From Cyclobacterium marinum DSM 745 (GTDB lineage: Bacteria > Bacteroidota > Bacteroidia > Cytophagales > Cyclobacteriaceae): a stretch of 64,000 nt of DNA. Location: assembly GCF_000222485.1 (NCBI RefSeq), contig NC_015914.1, positions 5,438,001 through 5,502,000 of the forward strand, read 5' to 3'. The notes under the pieces are model-generated. The model ran no database searches, was not told the origin of the DNA, and saw only the letters and a program-made list of their open reading frames with translations. Within the stretch, counting starts at the first letter, position 1; each line of letters starts with the position of its first letter. Shown here in pieces: positions 53,512-62,734 of the stretch. A program made the position numbers and the translations under genes.

Positions 53512-55164
53512 ATGAACGAAGAAAACATAAAACTGGATATCACAGGCATGACCTGCGACCAATGTGCCACAAGCATTGAAAAGCTACTTGCTGAAAACAA
53601 AGGGGTACAAGAAGCCAAAGTAAGCTATTCTAAAGCTACTTGTGAATGCTCTTTTGATCCTTCAAAAACGACTAAGGAAAAAATAATCAATATCATCAAC
53701 AGTACTAAAAACTACGGAGTAAAAGTTGAAATACTAGAAAATGAAAATAGTAGTTACACCCAATTTGACCTCATAATAATCGGTGGTGGCTCGGCAGCCT
53801 TTTCAGCTGCTATAAAAGCTGAAAGTTTAGGACTTTCAACCTTAATGGTAAATGACGGTTTGGACTTTGGAGGTACTTGCGTAAATGTGGGCTGTGTGCC
53901 TTCCAAAAATCTAATTCGTGCAGGCGAAACGGCTTATCATGCTACTCATTCTAACTTTGAAGGCATTCGGCCGAAAGGAGTGAATATTGATTTTGCTCAA
54001 GTCATCAAGGACAAGAAAAAAATGGTTGCTACACTGCAAGAGAAAAAATATTTGGATGTGGTGAGCGATTTTAAAAACCTGACCATGTTAAAAGGTTGGG
54101 CAAGGTTCATAGACAACCAAACAATTGAAGTGGATGGGGAAAGGTACAAAGCAATCAAATTTTTAATTGCCACAGGCGCTACTACCAACATTCCTAATAT
54201 TGAAGGATTGGACAAAATCGACTATTTGACCAATGTTTCCCTTTTTGACTTGGAAGAGAAACCAGTAAGTCTGACCATCATGGGAGCAGGTTATATCGGT
54301 TTGGAAATTGCAATGGCTTACAATCGATTAGGGGTAAAAGTTCGTGTCATAGAATTCACCGACAGAGTATTGCGAACACAAACACCAGACATCAGCGAAG
54401 CATTGGAAAGCCAAATGCGAAAAGAAGGCATTGAAATGTTACCCAATTTCAGAGCGGTAAAGTTTGAAAAACAAGGCAACGTAACCACAATACATTGCAA
54501 ATGTCCTGACGGTTCATTCACTAAATTTGTTGAAAAAGGAAAGGTAGTAATTGCAACAGGAACCAACCCCCATTCAAGCCAATTAGGGTTAGACAATATT
54601 GGTTTGGACCTCACCAAACATGGACATATCGCAGTAAATGAAAAAATGGAAACCAATCTATCCAACATCTATGCAGCAGGAGACGTAGCCAATACGCCCA
54701 CATTTGTTTATACCGCTGCCTTTGAAGGAAAAATTGCCGTTGAAAACGCTTTCACAGGAACAGAGAATAAAGCAGATTATTCTTCCTTGCCATGGGTGGT
54801 ATTTACCGATCCACAGGTGGCAGGTGCGGGTATGGACGAAGCTCAGGCCAAAGCGAACGGTATTCCATTTGAAGTTTCTAAATTGGAACTCAAAGACGTA
54901 CCAAGAGCAATAGCAGCGAATGACACTAGGGGATTTATCAAACTCATTCGCAACAGCGAAACTGATAAATTGATTGGGGCAAGAATAGTCGCTCCCGAAG
55001 GCGGAGAATTGATTCAACAATTGAGTATGGCAATCAAATACGGAATTACCGTGAAAGATTTGGCAGACAGTTTTTACCCTTACCTGACTTTGGGAGAAGG
55101 TATCAAATTAGCAGCAATAACTTTTGGAAAAGACGTATCTAAATTAAGTTGCTGTACCAGTTAG
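53512..55164 (+). CDS. merA: Mercuric reductase MerA
   Basis: This 550-residue enzyme has all MerA marks: an N-terminal HMA domain with MTCDQCA (Cys15, Cys18), FAD motif GGGSAAFSAA, the redox-active pair in GGTCVNVGCVPSK (near 123 and 128), and the C-terminal Cys pair LSCCTS (547-548) that binds Hg(II). It reduces Hg(II) to volatile Hg(0) with NADPH. It is the last gene of the mer operon; 33 bp separate it from the preceding flavoprotein gene. Confidence 0.97.
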   Translation: MNEENIKLDITGMTCDQCATSIEKLLAENKGVQEAKVSYSKATCECSFDPSKTTKEKIINIINSTKNYGVKVEILENENSSYTQFDLIIIGGGSAAFSAAIKAESLGLSTLMVNDGLDFGGTCVNVGCVPSKNLIRAGETAYHATHSNFEGIRPKGVNIDFAQVIKDKKKMVATLQEKKYLDVVSDFKNLTMLKGWARFIDNQTIEVDGERYKAIKFLIATGATTNIPNIEGLDKIDYLTNVSLFDLEEKPVSLTIMGAGYIGLEIAMAYNRLGVKVRVIEFTDRVLRTQTPDISEALESQMRKEGIEMLPNFRAVKFEKQGNVTTIHCKCPDGSFTKFVEKGKVVIATGTNPHSSQLGLDNIGLDLTKHGHIAVNEKMETNLSNIYAAGDVANTPTFVYTAAFEGKIAVENAFTGTENKADYSSLPWVVFTDPQVAGAGMDEAQAKANGIPFEVSKLELKDVPRAIAANDTRGFIKLIRNSETDKLIGARIVAPEGGELIQQLSMAIKYGITVKDLADSFYPYLTLGEGIKLAAITFGKDVSKLSCCTS

Positions 55165-55350
55165 TCCGACCCGAAGAACCTGATTTAAAAAAGCAGCGAA
55201 AGCTAACTGCTTAACCAATCTTATCAGAAAATCTGTCTTTTCTAAAAACAACATCTCACCAGTATTTTATGGAAAATTAATTACTAGATGATTTATAAAA
55301 TAAACTCCAGCGAATTTCCCTGAGGTATTTTGATTAAAGAAATTATTGAA

Positions 55351-56038
55351 TTATTGAACAATAGATTTTCGCTTGTTTACCAACTCATACAGACATAGAA
55401 TTACGATCAGATTTAGCAAGGTTTTTGCAAGTAAGCCTCCTAATATAACAATAGCCATTGGGCTCTGAATCTCATTTCCAGCCTCTCCATCTTTTAGTGC
55501 CAAGGGAATCAATGCCTGCTAGATAGTTAATGCTCTCGTTAGAATAGGATTGAGACGATCCATTGCCCCTTTAAGCAAGGGTTCAGAACCCTCTTCCCCA
55601 TCCTTTCAGGTCTTCATATCTAGATACGAGAAGTTTTCCATTTCAAGTTGCAATATCAAATACGCTGATAAAACTAATGGTAGTAGCAATACTGATGACA
55701 CCTAAAGTAAAGTAGACAATCAGAATTCCACCAATGAGTGCTAAAGGTAAACTAAGCAACACCACCAAGAGAAGCTTGATCTCTTGAAACTCGTAATACA
55801 GCAACAGGACAATTATTAAAACGGCCATACCTGCATTGGTTAATAGTAATTGAGAAGCTTTATGCTCACTCTTAAATTGTCCGTCATATTCTACACGATA
55901 CCTATCAGGAACTGGATTTGATCTCCTATGATTTGTTGAATATCATTGACAACACTTCTAAGGTCTCTACCTTGTACATTTGCGGCAATTACAATTTCAC
56001 AGTGAACGTTTTCTTGGCTTCTTGACAAAGGGCTAATA
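55351..56038 (-). pseudogene. Decayed 3' third of a CusA-like RND pump
   Basis: The minus strand is homologous to 21427-22090, including the end (YELVNKRKSIV) and part of the following terminator. It has an in-frame TAG (in TI-stop-QALIPLALK), several frameshifts and no 5' two thirds. The most intact part is the VLLSLPLALIGGILIVYF helix region. It is a relic of a duplicated efflux operon. Confidence 0.9.
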
Positions 56039-57051
56039 GATTCTTTAGCTATCGACAGTTATATTAACAACGAAGAGTCTGTATTGATAAATGAAGCCAC
56101 TGGTTGTGGAAAAGCTTTATTGCTTCAGAATTGGGACATCAGGCTTGTGATAGGGGAACAAAGTCATCTTCTTTAATGGTCAGAAACTTATTTAACATAC
56201 AAAAATGGCACGCTTGAAAGAAACCATATACCAGCTTCTAAACAAAATACCCTAAACCTATTTGCTTGTCCTATAAAATTCTGGGTTGACCCATATGGAT
56301 GAACAACACCAAATGGATCTGAAGGAAATAATAGAAGAAAGGCATATACAAAATCCTACAATATATAGTGAGTCAATTACCATTAGGAAGTTTGTTTGAT
56401 TCACATAAAGTGAAGCCACTATTGCTGATGCAATTTTGTATCGGTTGATACATTTCTCTCAAAGAATTGAACTCAAAAGTGAAAGTCTTAAAAAATTAAA
56501 GGAATTTTGTCAAACTGGCCTTTTTTCGTTACAAAAATATAAGTGGGGGCAATATCACCGTTGGAGGAGTCAACATCAGTATTTTCAATACAGCAATATT
56601 AAAGCACTCTCTATTTTTCTAGTTTCTTCATTAGAAACAAAAATAGCACCGAGTCGTAACCCGATGCTATCTAAATTTATTCTTAAAATCTGTAACATCT
56701 ATTCAGGACTAGTCATTTTGAAAAATTATATGAATAGCTCTTTCAATGGAGGGATGTTAGATTTTCGGAAAAAAATCCAAAAGAAGTCACTTTTGGCAAG
56801 CTAATAATTCTACATCAAGAATCAAGGCAAAACTCAGAAACACCAGCCAGTAATGGTTGGCCTAGATCGTCCTATTAAAATTAGCCGCGATAACACAACT
56901 TTGTCTGATTTTTCAGTATGGAAATCGAGCTGCTATACACGTTTATAAATTAAAACATAATGAATATAAACTTAATGAATTATCGATGCCCGCCTAAAAG
57001 CCTTTCTGGGAGGATATTGAGAATTAGTGGCAGATGAGTCTTTAAGTTGCC
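56039..57051. other. One-kilobase region without a supportable gene
   Basis: Several short open frames occur (the longest at 56436-56804, 122 codons) but none has recognisable motifs or a neighbour that would support it. The base composition is AT-rich. One strong terminator-like hairpin is present at 56644-56671. It is probably decayed sequence between two modules. Confidence 0.5.
56644..56671 (-). terminator. Rho-independent terminator
   Basis: On the minus strand, a 12-bp stem (ATAGCATCGGGT / ACTCGGTGCTAT, two G-U pairs) with a TACG loop is followed by TTTTTG. It would stop transcripts coming from the copper genes at 57-62 kb. Confidence 0.8.
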
Positions 57052-57261
57052 CTATATAGCCTCAGCATTAAAACCCGCTTTCTGCACTGTTTTCTTTACT
57101 TCTTCGGCATTCAATTTTGACGTCTCCACTGTAAGCACACGGTTTTCACTCTTAAGGTTAACGTCCCATTTTTCAATGTCCTTTTCCTCATTCAGAAATG
57201 GGGTCACTTTTGACAAACACCCACCGCAATTGATATTAGTTTTAAATTTTAAAGTATTCAT
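57052..57261 (-). CDS. Copper-chaperone-like HMA protein
   Basis: This 69-residue protein is a single HMA domain with the metal motif INCGGCLSKV (Cys12, Cys15) and a Lys/Glu-rich surface. It lies 33 bp downstream of copA and would deliver Cu(I) to the ATPase or buffer it. Confidence 0.9.
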   Translation of the reverse strand: MNTLKFKTNINCGGCLSKVTPFLNEEKDIEKWDVNLKSENRVLTVETSKLNAEEVKKTVQKAGFNAEAI

Positions 57262-57294
57262 GATTTGTCTATTTAAAGTTTGAAAATTTAAATT

Positions 57295-59562
57295 TTAAAT
57301 TTTAGTTGTTTTCAGTCGTAGGCTATTGGCTACTACCGATACCGAACTGAAGGCCATGGCCATACCGGCAATCATAGGGTCAAGTAAAAAGCCGTTGATA
57401 GGGTATAAAAGACCGGCAGCAATTGGGATGCCAATGATGTTGTAGATAAACGCCCAAAAAAGGTTTTGACGTATTCCCAAAACCGTCTTTCTAGAGAGGT
57501 TCAACGCTTTAGGTATGGACTGCAGGTCTGAAGTGATTAAGGTTATTTTAGCCACATCCATTGCAATATCAGATCCATGGCCCATTGCGATACTCACATC
57601 GGCTTGAGCCAGGGCGTGTGAGTCATTGATACCATCTCCAACCATTGCCACAATCATTCCTTTGGCTTGTAACTCCTTTACAAAATCAGCTTTGTCCGAA
57701 GGCAAAACTTCTGCTTTGAAGTGCTGAAGTCCTACCTGTTTTGCTACCGCAGCAGCCGTCTGCTTATTATCTCCAGTAAGCATATACACATCAATGTTTC
57801 GACTCTGAAGCGTTTCAATCGCTTTTTTAGACGTTTCTTTTATCTTATCGGCAATCGCCAACACAGCCAAAGCCTGATCCTGATTGGCAAAAAAGATAAC
57901 CGTTTTGGCTTCTTCCCGCAGAAATTTTGCCTTTTCATTCAAATCATCGCTGATGGTTATATTGTTCTCTTTTATCAATTTTTGATTACCAACGTAGTAC
58001 ATGATGATACTATCAGCATCCATTGCTTCAACTCCACGCCCCGTAATGCTATTGAACTGAGAAACGGAAGCTGATTTAACACCTTCTTCTTTCAGTTTTT
58101 GAACCACAGCCTCTGCCAAAGGGTGTTCGGATTGTGACTCCATGGCCATCAGTATAGATTTGAGTTTTTCAGATTGATGATCCTCCTCCCATAAAATATC
58201 CGTCACTACGGGTTTACCTTCTGTGATGGTACCTGTTTTATCCAATACGACCGCATTGACCTTATGTCCTAATTCCAGACTTTCCGCATCTTTGATCAGG
58301 ATATTGTTCTCAGCCCCTTTTCCAACACCTACCATAATGGCAGTGGGAGTTGCAAGTCCCAATGCACAGGGACAGGCGATCACCAATACGGCTACTGATG
58401 TAAACAATGCATGTGTAAAGGCATCATCTCCACCCACCAGCATCCATGTTATAAAAGTAACGATGGAAATTGCCATAACTACAGGTACAAATATTCCGGC
58501 AATTTTATCCACCAGTTTTTGTACGGGTGCCTTACTGCCTTGCGCCTCTTGCACCAGTTTTATGATTTGGGCAAGCAAGGTTTCACCAGCCACTTTCTCA
58601 GCAATAAAGCGGAAACTACCTTTTTGATTTACTGTCCCAGCAAAGACTTTTCCGCCTTTTGTTTTCTCTACTGGAACAGGCTCACCCGTTATCATACTTT
58701 CATCAACAAAAGAACTTCCCTCGGCCACCTCGCCATCTACCGGTATTTTCTCTCCTGGACGAACCATAATAATATAGCCTTTTCGCACAGATGCTATAGG
58801 CATTTCCACTTCTTCACCATCCATGATCACTTTCAAGTTTTTAGGTTGCAGGCCCATCAGTTTTTTGATAGCCGTCGAAGTATTTGACTTAGCTTTTTCC
58901 TCCAACAACTTCCCAAGCGAAATGAAGGTGATTATAACAGTAGCCGCCTCATAATAGACATGGGGATGAATGCCTCTAGCGTGCCAAAACTCGGGAAACA
59001 ACGTATTGAACAAGCTGAATATAAAGGCAATACCTGTGCTCAGCGCAACCAGCGTGTCCATATTGGCTTTGCCGTGTTTGGTTTGCTTGAAGGCATTGAT
59101 GAAAAAGCTTCGGCCAAACCAAAATAATACAGGAATGGTAAAAGCCAATGAAATCCATCGGCCCGGCACCCAATCCATGTAAAACATGGCCAAAATAAAT
59201 ACCGGTAGTGTTAAAATCGCAGACCAGATGGTACGACTTTTTACTTCCTGATAATGCTTTTCTTGAAGTTCCTGCTGTGCTTCGGCTGGGTTCTCAGCAT
59301 CGATAATCAAATCGTATCCTACTGACTGTAAGGCTTTACGAAGTTCCTCTGAGCTGAGTGAATCCTTATATTCTACTAAAACTGAACTATTGGCAAAATT
59401 AACACTTGCCTTGGCCACTCCTTCAGTATGGGTAAGAATGGATTCCACGCTGGAAGCACAGGATGCACAAGTCATACCCGTTACCGGAAAGGATTGTTTT
59501 TGTGTCTTGCCCATCTTCTGAGATGGTTTTTCTTTGGGTTTTGTATTATTTATGGCTTCCAT
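57295..59562 (-). CDS. copA: Copper-exporting P1B-1 ATPase CopA
   Basis: This 755-residue pump has one N-terminal HMA domain (TCASC, Cys32 and Cys35), A-domain ITGEPVPV (about 290), the TM6 metal site [11 protein letters not shown] (about 398), phosphorylation DKTGTITEG (about 440), [10 protein letters not shown] in the N-domain and [11 protein letters not shown] in the P-domain. CPC plus these motifs mark Cu(I) export. Met17 (59514) is an alternative start. The HMA protein follows. Confidence 0.97.
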   Translation of the reverse strand: MEAINNTKPKEKPSQKMGKTQKQSFPVTGMTCASCASSVESILTHTEGVAKASVNFANSSVLVEYKDSLSSEELRKALQSVGYDLIIDAENPAEAQQELQEKHYQEVKSRTIWSAILTLPVFILAMFYMDWVPGRWISLAFTIPVLFWFGRSFFINAFKQTKHGKANMDTLVALSTGIAFIFSLFNTLFPEFWHARGIHPHVYYEAATVIITFISLGKLLEEKAKSNTSTAIKKLMGLQPKNLKVIMDGEEVEMPIASVRKGYIIMVRPGEKIPVDGEVAEGSSFVDESMITGEPVPVEKTKGGKVFAGTVNQKGSFRFIAEKVAGETLLAQIIKLVQEAQGSKAPVQKLVDKIAGIFVPVVMAISIVTFITWMLVGGDDAFTHALFTSVAVLVIACPCALGLATPTAIMVGVGKGAENNILIKDAESLELGHKVNAVVLDKTGTITEGKPVVTDILWEEDHQSEKLKSILMAMESQSEHPLAEAVVQKLKEEGVKSASVSQFNSITGRGVEAMDADSIIMYYVGNQKLIKENNITISDDLNEKAKFLREEAKTVIFFANQDQALAVLAIADKIKETSKKAIETLQSRNIDVYMLTGDNKQTAAAVAKQVGLQHFKAEVLPSDKADFVKELQAKGMIVAMVGDGINDSHALAQADVSIAMGHGSDIAMDVAKITLITSDLQSIPKALNLSRKTVLGIRQNLFWAFIYNIIGIPIAAGLLYPINGFLLDPMIAGMAMAFSSVSVVANSLRLKTTKI

Positions 59563-59701
59563 ATATCCTTTTTAAATCTAATTGTTCGCAATAGAACATT
59601 ACAAAATTCGGAAGTTAAGGAGAAATAAGTACTATAGGATTTACTGAAGTTTTTACAAAATTTTCAGTAAGCAGGGGTGAACAAATCAAAATCTTGAATA
59701 A

Positions 59702-60274
59702 TTAGATATTATCTAATGTGTTTCTTTTTTTATCAATAGTACCTTTAAACTTAGAAGGTGTCATGCCGTTTACCTTTTTAAACTGGCTACTCAGATGTGC
59801 CACACTACTGTATCCTAACTGATAGGCAATTTGGCTTAGTGAAAGTTCATCATATATCAGCAATTCTTTAATGCGCTCGATTTTCTGGCGAATGATATAC
59901 TGCTCTAGGGTAATGCTTTCTACGGAAGAAAAAAGCATACCCAGGTATTTATAGTCATAGTTGAGTTGATCTGCAATAAAATCAGCCCACTTTACCTCCA
60001 AAACGTCCTGAGAATGATGGATTTTTTGAACAATCAAATTTTTCATCTGCCCGATCAATCGGCTTTTACGATCATCTATGAGCGAAAAACCGATTTTTTC
60101 CAAGGCTTCACTTAGCCGTTTTTTCGATTCATCATCTATAGCATGCTTAAGATCAATCTCTCCCAACGCTACATTCGCGTATGGTATTTCAAGCCTTTCC
60201 ACTATTTGCTCAACTGCTGTTAGGCACCGTGGGCATACCATATTTTTAACATGTAATTTTATACTCTCCGCCAT
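59702..60274 (-). CDS. HMA-AraC fusion transcriptional regulator
   Basis: This 190-residue protein has an HMA-like domain (about 1-68) with MVCPRCLT (Cys14, Cys17) and a C-terminal AraC-type double helix-turn-helix (about 110-185; LSLSQIAYQLGYSSVAHLSSQFKK region). Metal binding to the HMA part would gate DNA binding. It lies upstream of copA on the same strand and is the obvious copper-responsive activator. Confidence 0.93.
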   Translation of the reverse strand: MAESIKLHVKNMVCPRCLTAVEQIVERLEIPYANVALGEIDLKHAIDDESKKRLSEALEKIGFSLIDDRKSRLIGQMKNLIVQKIHHSQDVLEVKWADFIADQLNYDYKYLGMLFSSVESITLEQYIIRQKIERIKELLIYDELSLSQIAYQLGYSSVAHLSSQFKKVNGMTPSKFKGTIDKKRNTLDNI

Positions 60275-60421
60275 CTTAAAATTGTATTAACACTTCAGTA
60301 AATAAACGCTATTCCCTGCATTATGATTTAAAAATCCAGTATTTGATGTATGAAATTATAGTTTTCTTTGGATGTATGGACCTATTTAAACGACCATTTC
60401 AACAAAACTTGAAACATTGCT

Positions 60422-61471
60422 TTAAGCAATCGTAATTTCTCGATCCAGGTACACTTGTTGGATCAGGTTGAGCAGTTCAACACCTTCTTTTCGCGGTCGC
60501 TGGAATGCCTTTCTTCCTGAAATCAAGCCCATGCCACCTGCTCTTTTATTGATCACGGCTGTCTTTACTGCATCTTCATAGTCGGATTCTCCGGATGCTC
60601 CACCAGAGTTAATCAATCCTATCTTACCCATGTAGCAATTTGCTACTTGATAACGGCACATATCAATGGGATGATCTGAAGTGTATTTGGCATACATTTC
60701 TTCAGACGTTTTGCCGAACTTTAAATCTCTAAAACCTCCGTTTGTATCAGGTAGTTTTTGTTTGATGATATCTGCCTGAATGGTTACTCCTAGATGATTG
60801 GCCTGACCTGTCAGATCAGCAGCAGCATGGTAGTCCTTATCATTCGTTTTAAAAGCCTCATTTCGGGTGTAGCACCATAGGATAGTGGCCAATCCCAGTT
60901 CATGGGCATAAGCAAATGCTTCTGAAATTTCACGAATCTGCTTATTTGATTCGGCTGACCCAAAATAGACAGTGGCTCCAATAGCGCATGCACCCATATT
61001 CCAGGCATCTTTTACAGACCCAAATAAGATCTGGTCATGCTTGTTTGGATATGTAAGTAACTCATTGTGGTTAATCTTGACGATGTAGGGAATCTTATGG
61101 GCATATTTCCGAGAAGTCAATCCAAGTACGCCAAATGTTGAGGCTACTCCATTGCAACCCGCCTCTAAGGCCAGTTGTACAATGTTCTCCGGATCAAAAT
61201 AGTCGGGATTAGGCCCAAAGGCACTCCCTGCCGTATGCTCAATACCCTGATCAACCGGAAGAATGGATAAATAACCTGTTCCGGCAAGGTTGCCACTGTT
61301 ATATAACCGGGCTAGTGCATTGAGTACCTGTGGGCTTCTATTGGAATTCAGAAAAACCTGATCCAGATAGTTTGGCCCTGGTAGGGTAAGCCTTGTTTTA
61401 TCAATCGTGTCACAAGTATGTAGCAGCAAGTGTTCTGTCTGATCGCCTAAGTATTCATTTATTTTTTTCAT
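60422..61471 (-). CDS. fbaB: Class I fructose-bisphosphate aldolase (FbaB type)
   Basis: This 349-residue Schiff-base aldolase is similar along its length to E. coli FbaB, including [36 protein letters not shown] and [15 protein letters not shown]. It cleaves fructose-1,6-bisphosphate without a metal ion. Its place between a copper regulator and metal transporters is unusual; a metal-independent enzyme could replace a poisoned class II aldolase. It lies 34 bp downstream of the MFS gene. Confidence 0.95.
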   Translation of the reverse strand: MKKINEYLGDQTEHLLLHTCDTIDKTRLTLPGPNYLDQVFLNSNRSPQVLNALARLYNSGNLAGTGYLSILPVDQGIEHTAGSAFGPNPDYFDPENIVQLALEAGCNGVASTFGVLGLTSRKYAHKIPYIVKINHNELLTYPNKHDQILFGSVKDAWNMGACAIGATVYFGSAESNKQIREISEAFAYAHELGLATILWCYTRNEAFKTNDKDYHAAADLTGQANHLGVTIQADIIKQKLPDTNGGFRDLKFGKTSEEMYAKYTSDHPIDMCRYQVANCYMGKIGLINSGGASGESDYEDAVKTAVINKRAGGMGLISGRKAFQRPRKEGVELLNLIQQVYLDREITIA

Positions 61472-61504
61472 AGTATCTGTTTTTAGTTACTACTCTGTGT
61501 TATG

Positions 61505-62734
61505 TCATTTTTGACTTTTAAACCGTAAGTTCGGAATTATGAGAACGGCTACAAGCGATAGCACCGTGCCAATCACCGGATAAGGCCATGAGCTACCAAA
61601 TGTGTATAGCCATATGCCTAACATCGGTCCCAATACCTGACCAATACTGTTAACTGATGTTTGTAAAGACAGATTAGCCCCAGTATGGTTTTTATCCACC
61701 AAAGAAATCATGGTAATAAGGTTGGGGGTAACCATTGCACCTCCGATTGCAAAAATTACAATCATGGTATATACATAGATATTGTATGTCCAAAAAGAAA
61801 AAACAATCATGGCAAAAGCAGCCAATGCAAAACCGATAAAAAGTTGTGTGTTTACAGAGATAGTTTTTGCATCTACATTGGCAAATAATGGCTGTAAAAC
61901 GGCCATAACCAGGCCGCAAAGCATAAACCCAAGTCCTACCTGGGAAGTGTCAAACACGAGAATGTCTTTGGCATAAACAGAAAACACTGTCTCAAACAAG
62001 GTTACGGCCAGTTGAAGAATTAATGAGAGAAACAATAGTAGAACAAAATCACGTTTCACATTTGACTCTGACTTTTGGCCTACTTCTATGATATTAAGAT
62101 TTTGTGCTTTGGGGTTTTTGAGCCAACCGATTACCAGTAACAAAATAATTGTTCCTAATAAGGCCACTGCCAGGAATGGGATACTGAATCTATCCAATAG
62201 CAAGTGCCCCATTCTCGTGTCCAAATGTAAATTGGTTTGTGCCAGGTAACCACCAATCATAGGCCCGGTAATCACTCCTGTACTGACAGCCACTCCCGAC
62301 CAGGCAAGCACTTTTCTACGCTGCATGCTGTTGGTAAGGTCGCTGAGAAAAGCATTGCCCACAGGTATAACCGAAGACGAGAATATACCGCCTAGAATAC
62401 GGGCTACATACAGCATAAGCAAAGAAGTAGATAAGCCGGTTAATACCTGCATAATAACAAAGCCTGATAACCCCATAGTGATCAGCACCTTGCGACCGAA
62501 ACGATCGGACAGTTTGCCCCAAATAACAGCAAAGAGAAGCTGAAAAAACGGGTAAATGCTGGTGAGAATTCCAATGTGATAGTTGATATCCTCTTCAGCC
62601 ACAATACCAGATTTTAAAGCAAGCCTTTCGGTATAGTAGGGCAAAACGGGAAGTAATACACCATACCCGCTCATAACTACAAAAATACTTAACAGAATAA
62701 TGATGATCCTGCCAAGGATTTTGCGATTACCCAT
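61505..62734 (-). CDS. Major facilitator superfamily transporter
   Basis: This 409-residue, 12-helix MFS protein has motif A in the first loop (GKLSDRFGRKVLITMG) and the TetA/Bcr-like drug:H+ antiporter layout. The substrate is unknown. The start overlaps the stop of the CopB-like ATPase gene (TAATG), so the two are co-translated. Confidence 0.9.
   Translation of the reverse strand: MGNRKILGRIIIILLSIFVVMSGYGVLLPVLPYYTERLALKSGIVAEEDINYHIGILTSIYPFFQLLFAVIWGKLSDRFGRKVLITMGLSGFVIMQVLTGLSTSLLMLYVARILGGIFSSSVIPVGNAFLSDLTNSMQRRKVLAWSGVAVSTGVITGPMIGGYLAQTNLHLDTRMGHLLLDRFSIPFLAVALLGTIILLLVIGWLKNPKAQNLNIIEVGQKSESNVKRDFVLLLFLSLILQLAVTLFETVFSVYAKDILVFDTSQVGLGFMLCGLVMAVLQPLFANVDAKTISVNTQLFIGFALAAFAMIVFSFWTYNIYVYTMIVIFAIGGAMVTPNLITMISLVDKNHTGANLSLQTSVNSIGQVLGPMLGIWLYTFGSSWPYPVIGTVLSLVAVLIIPNLRFKSQK

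Noticed and set aside
56064..56180. Short stretch with a P-loop-like motif (ATGCGKALL)
   Set aside because: Too short, and lacks the final Ser/Thr of a Walker A motif; no IstB-like context.
56436..56804. 122-codon open frame on the plus strand
   Set aside because: No domain, signal or neighbour supports it; codon and residue composition look random, and a minus-strand terminator lies inside it.
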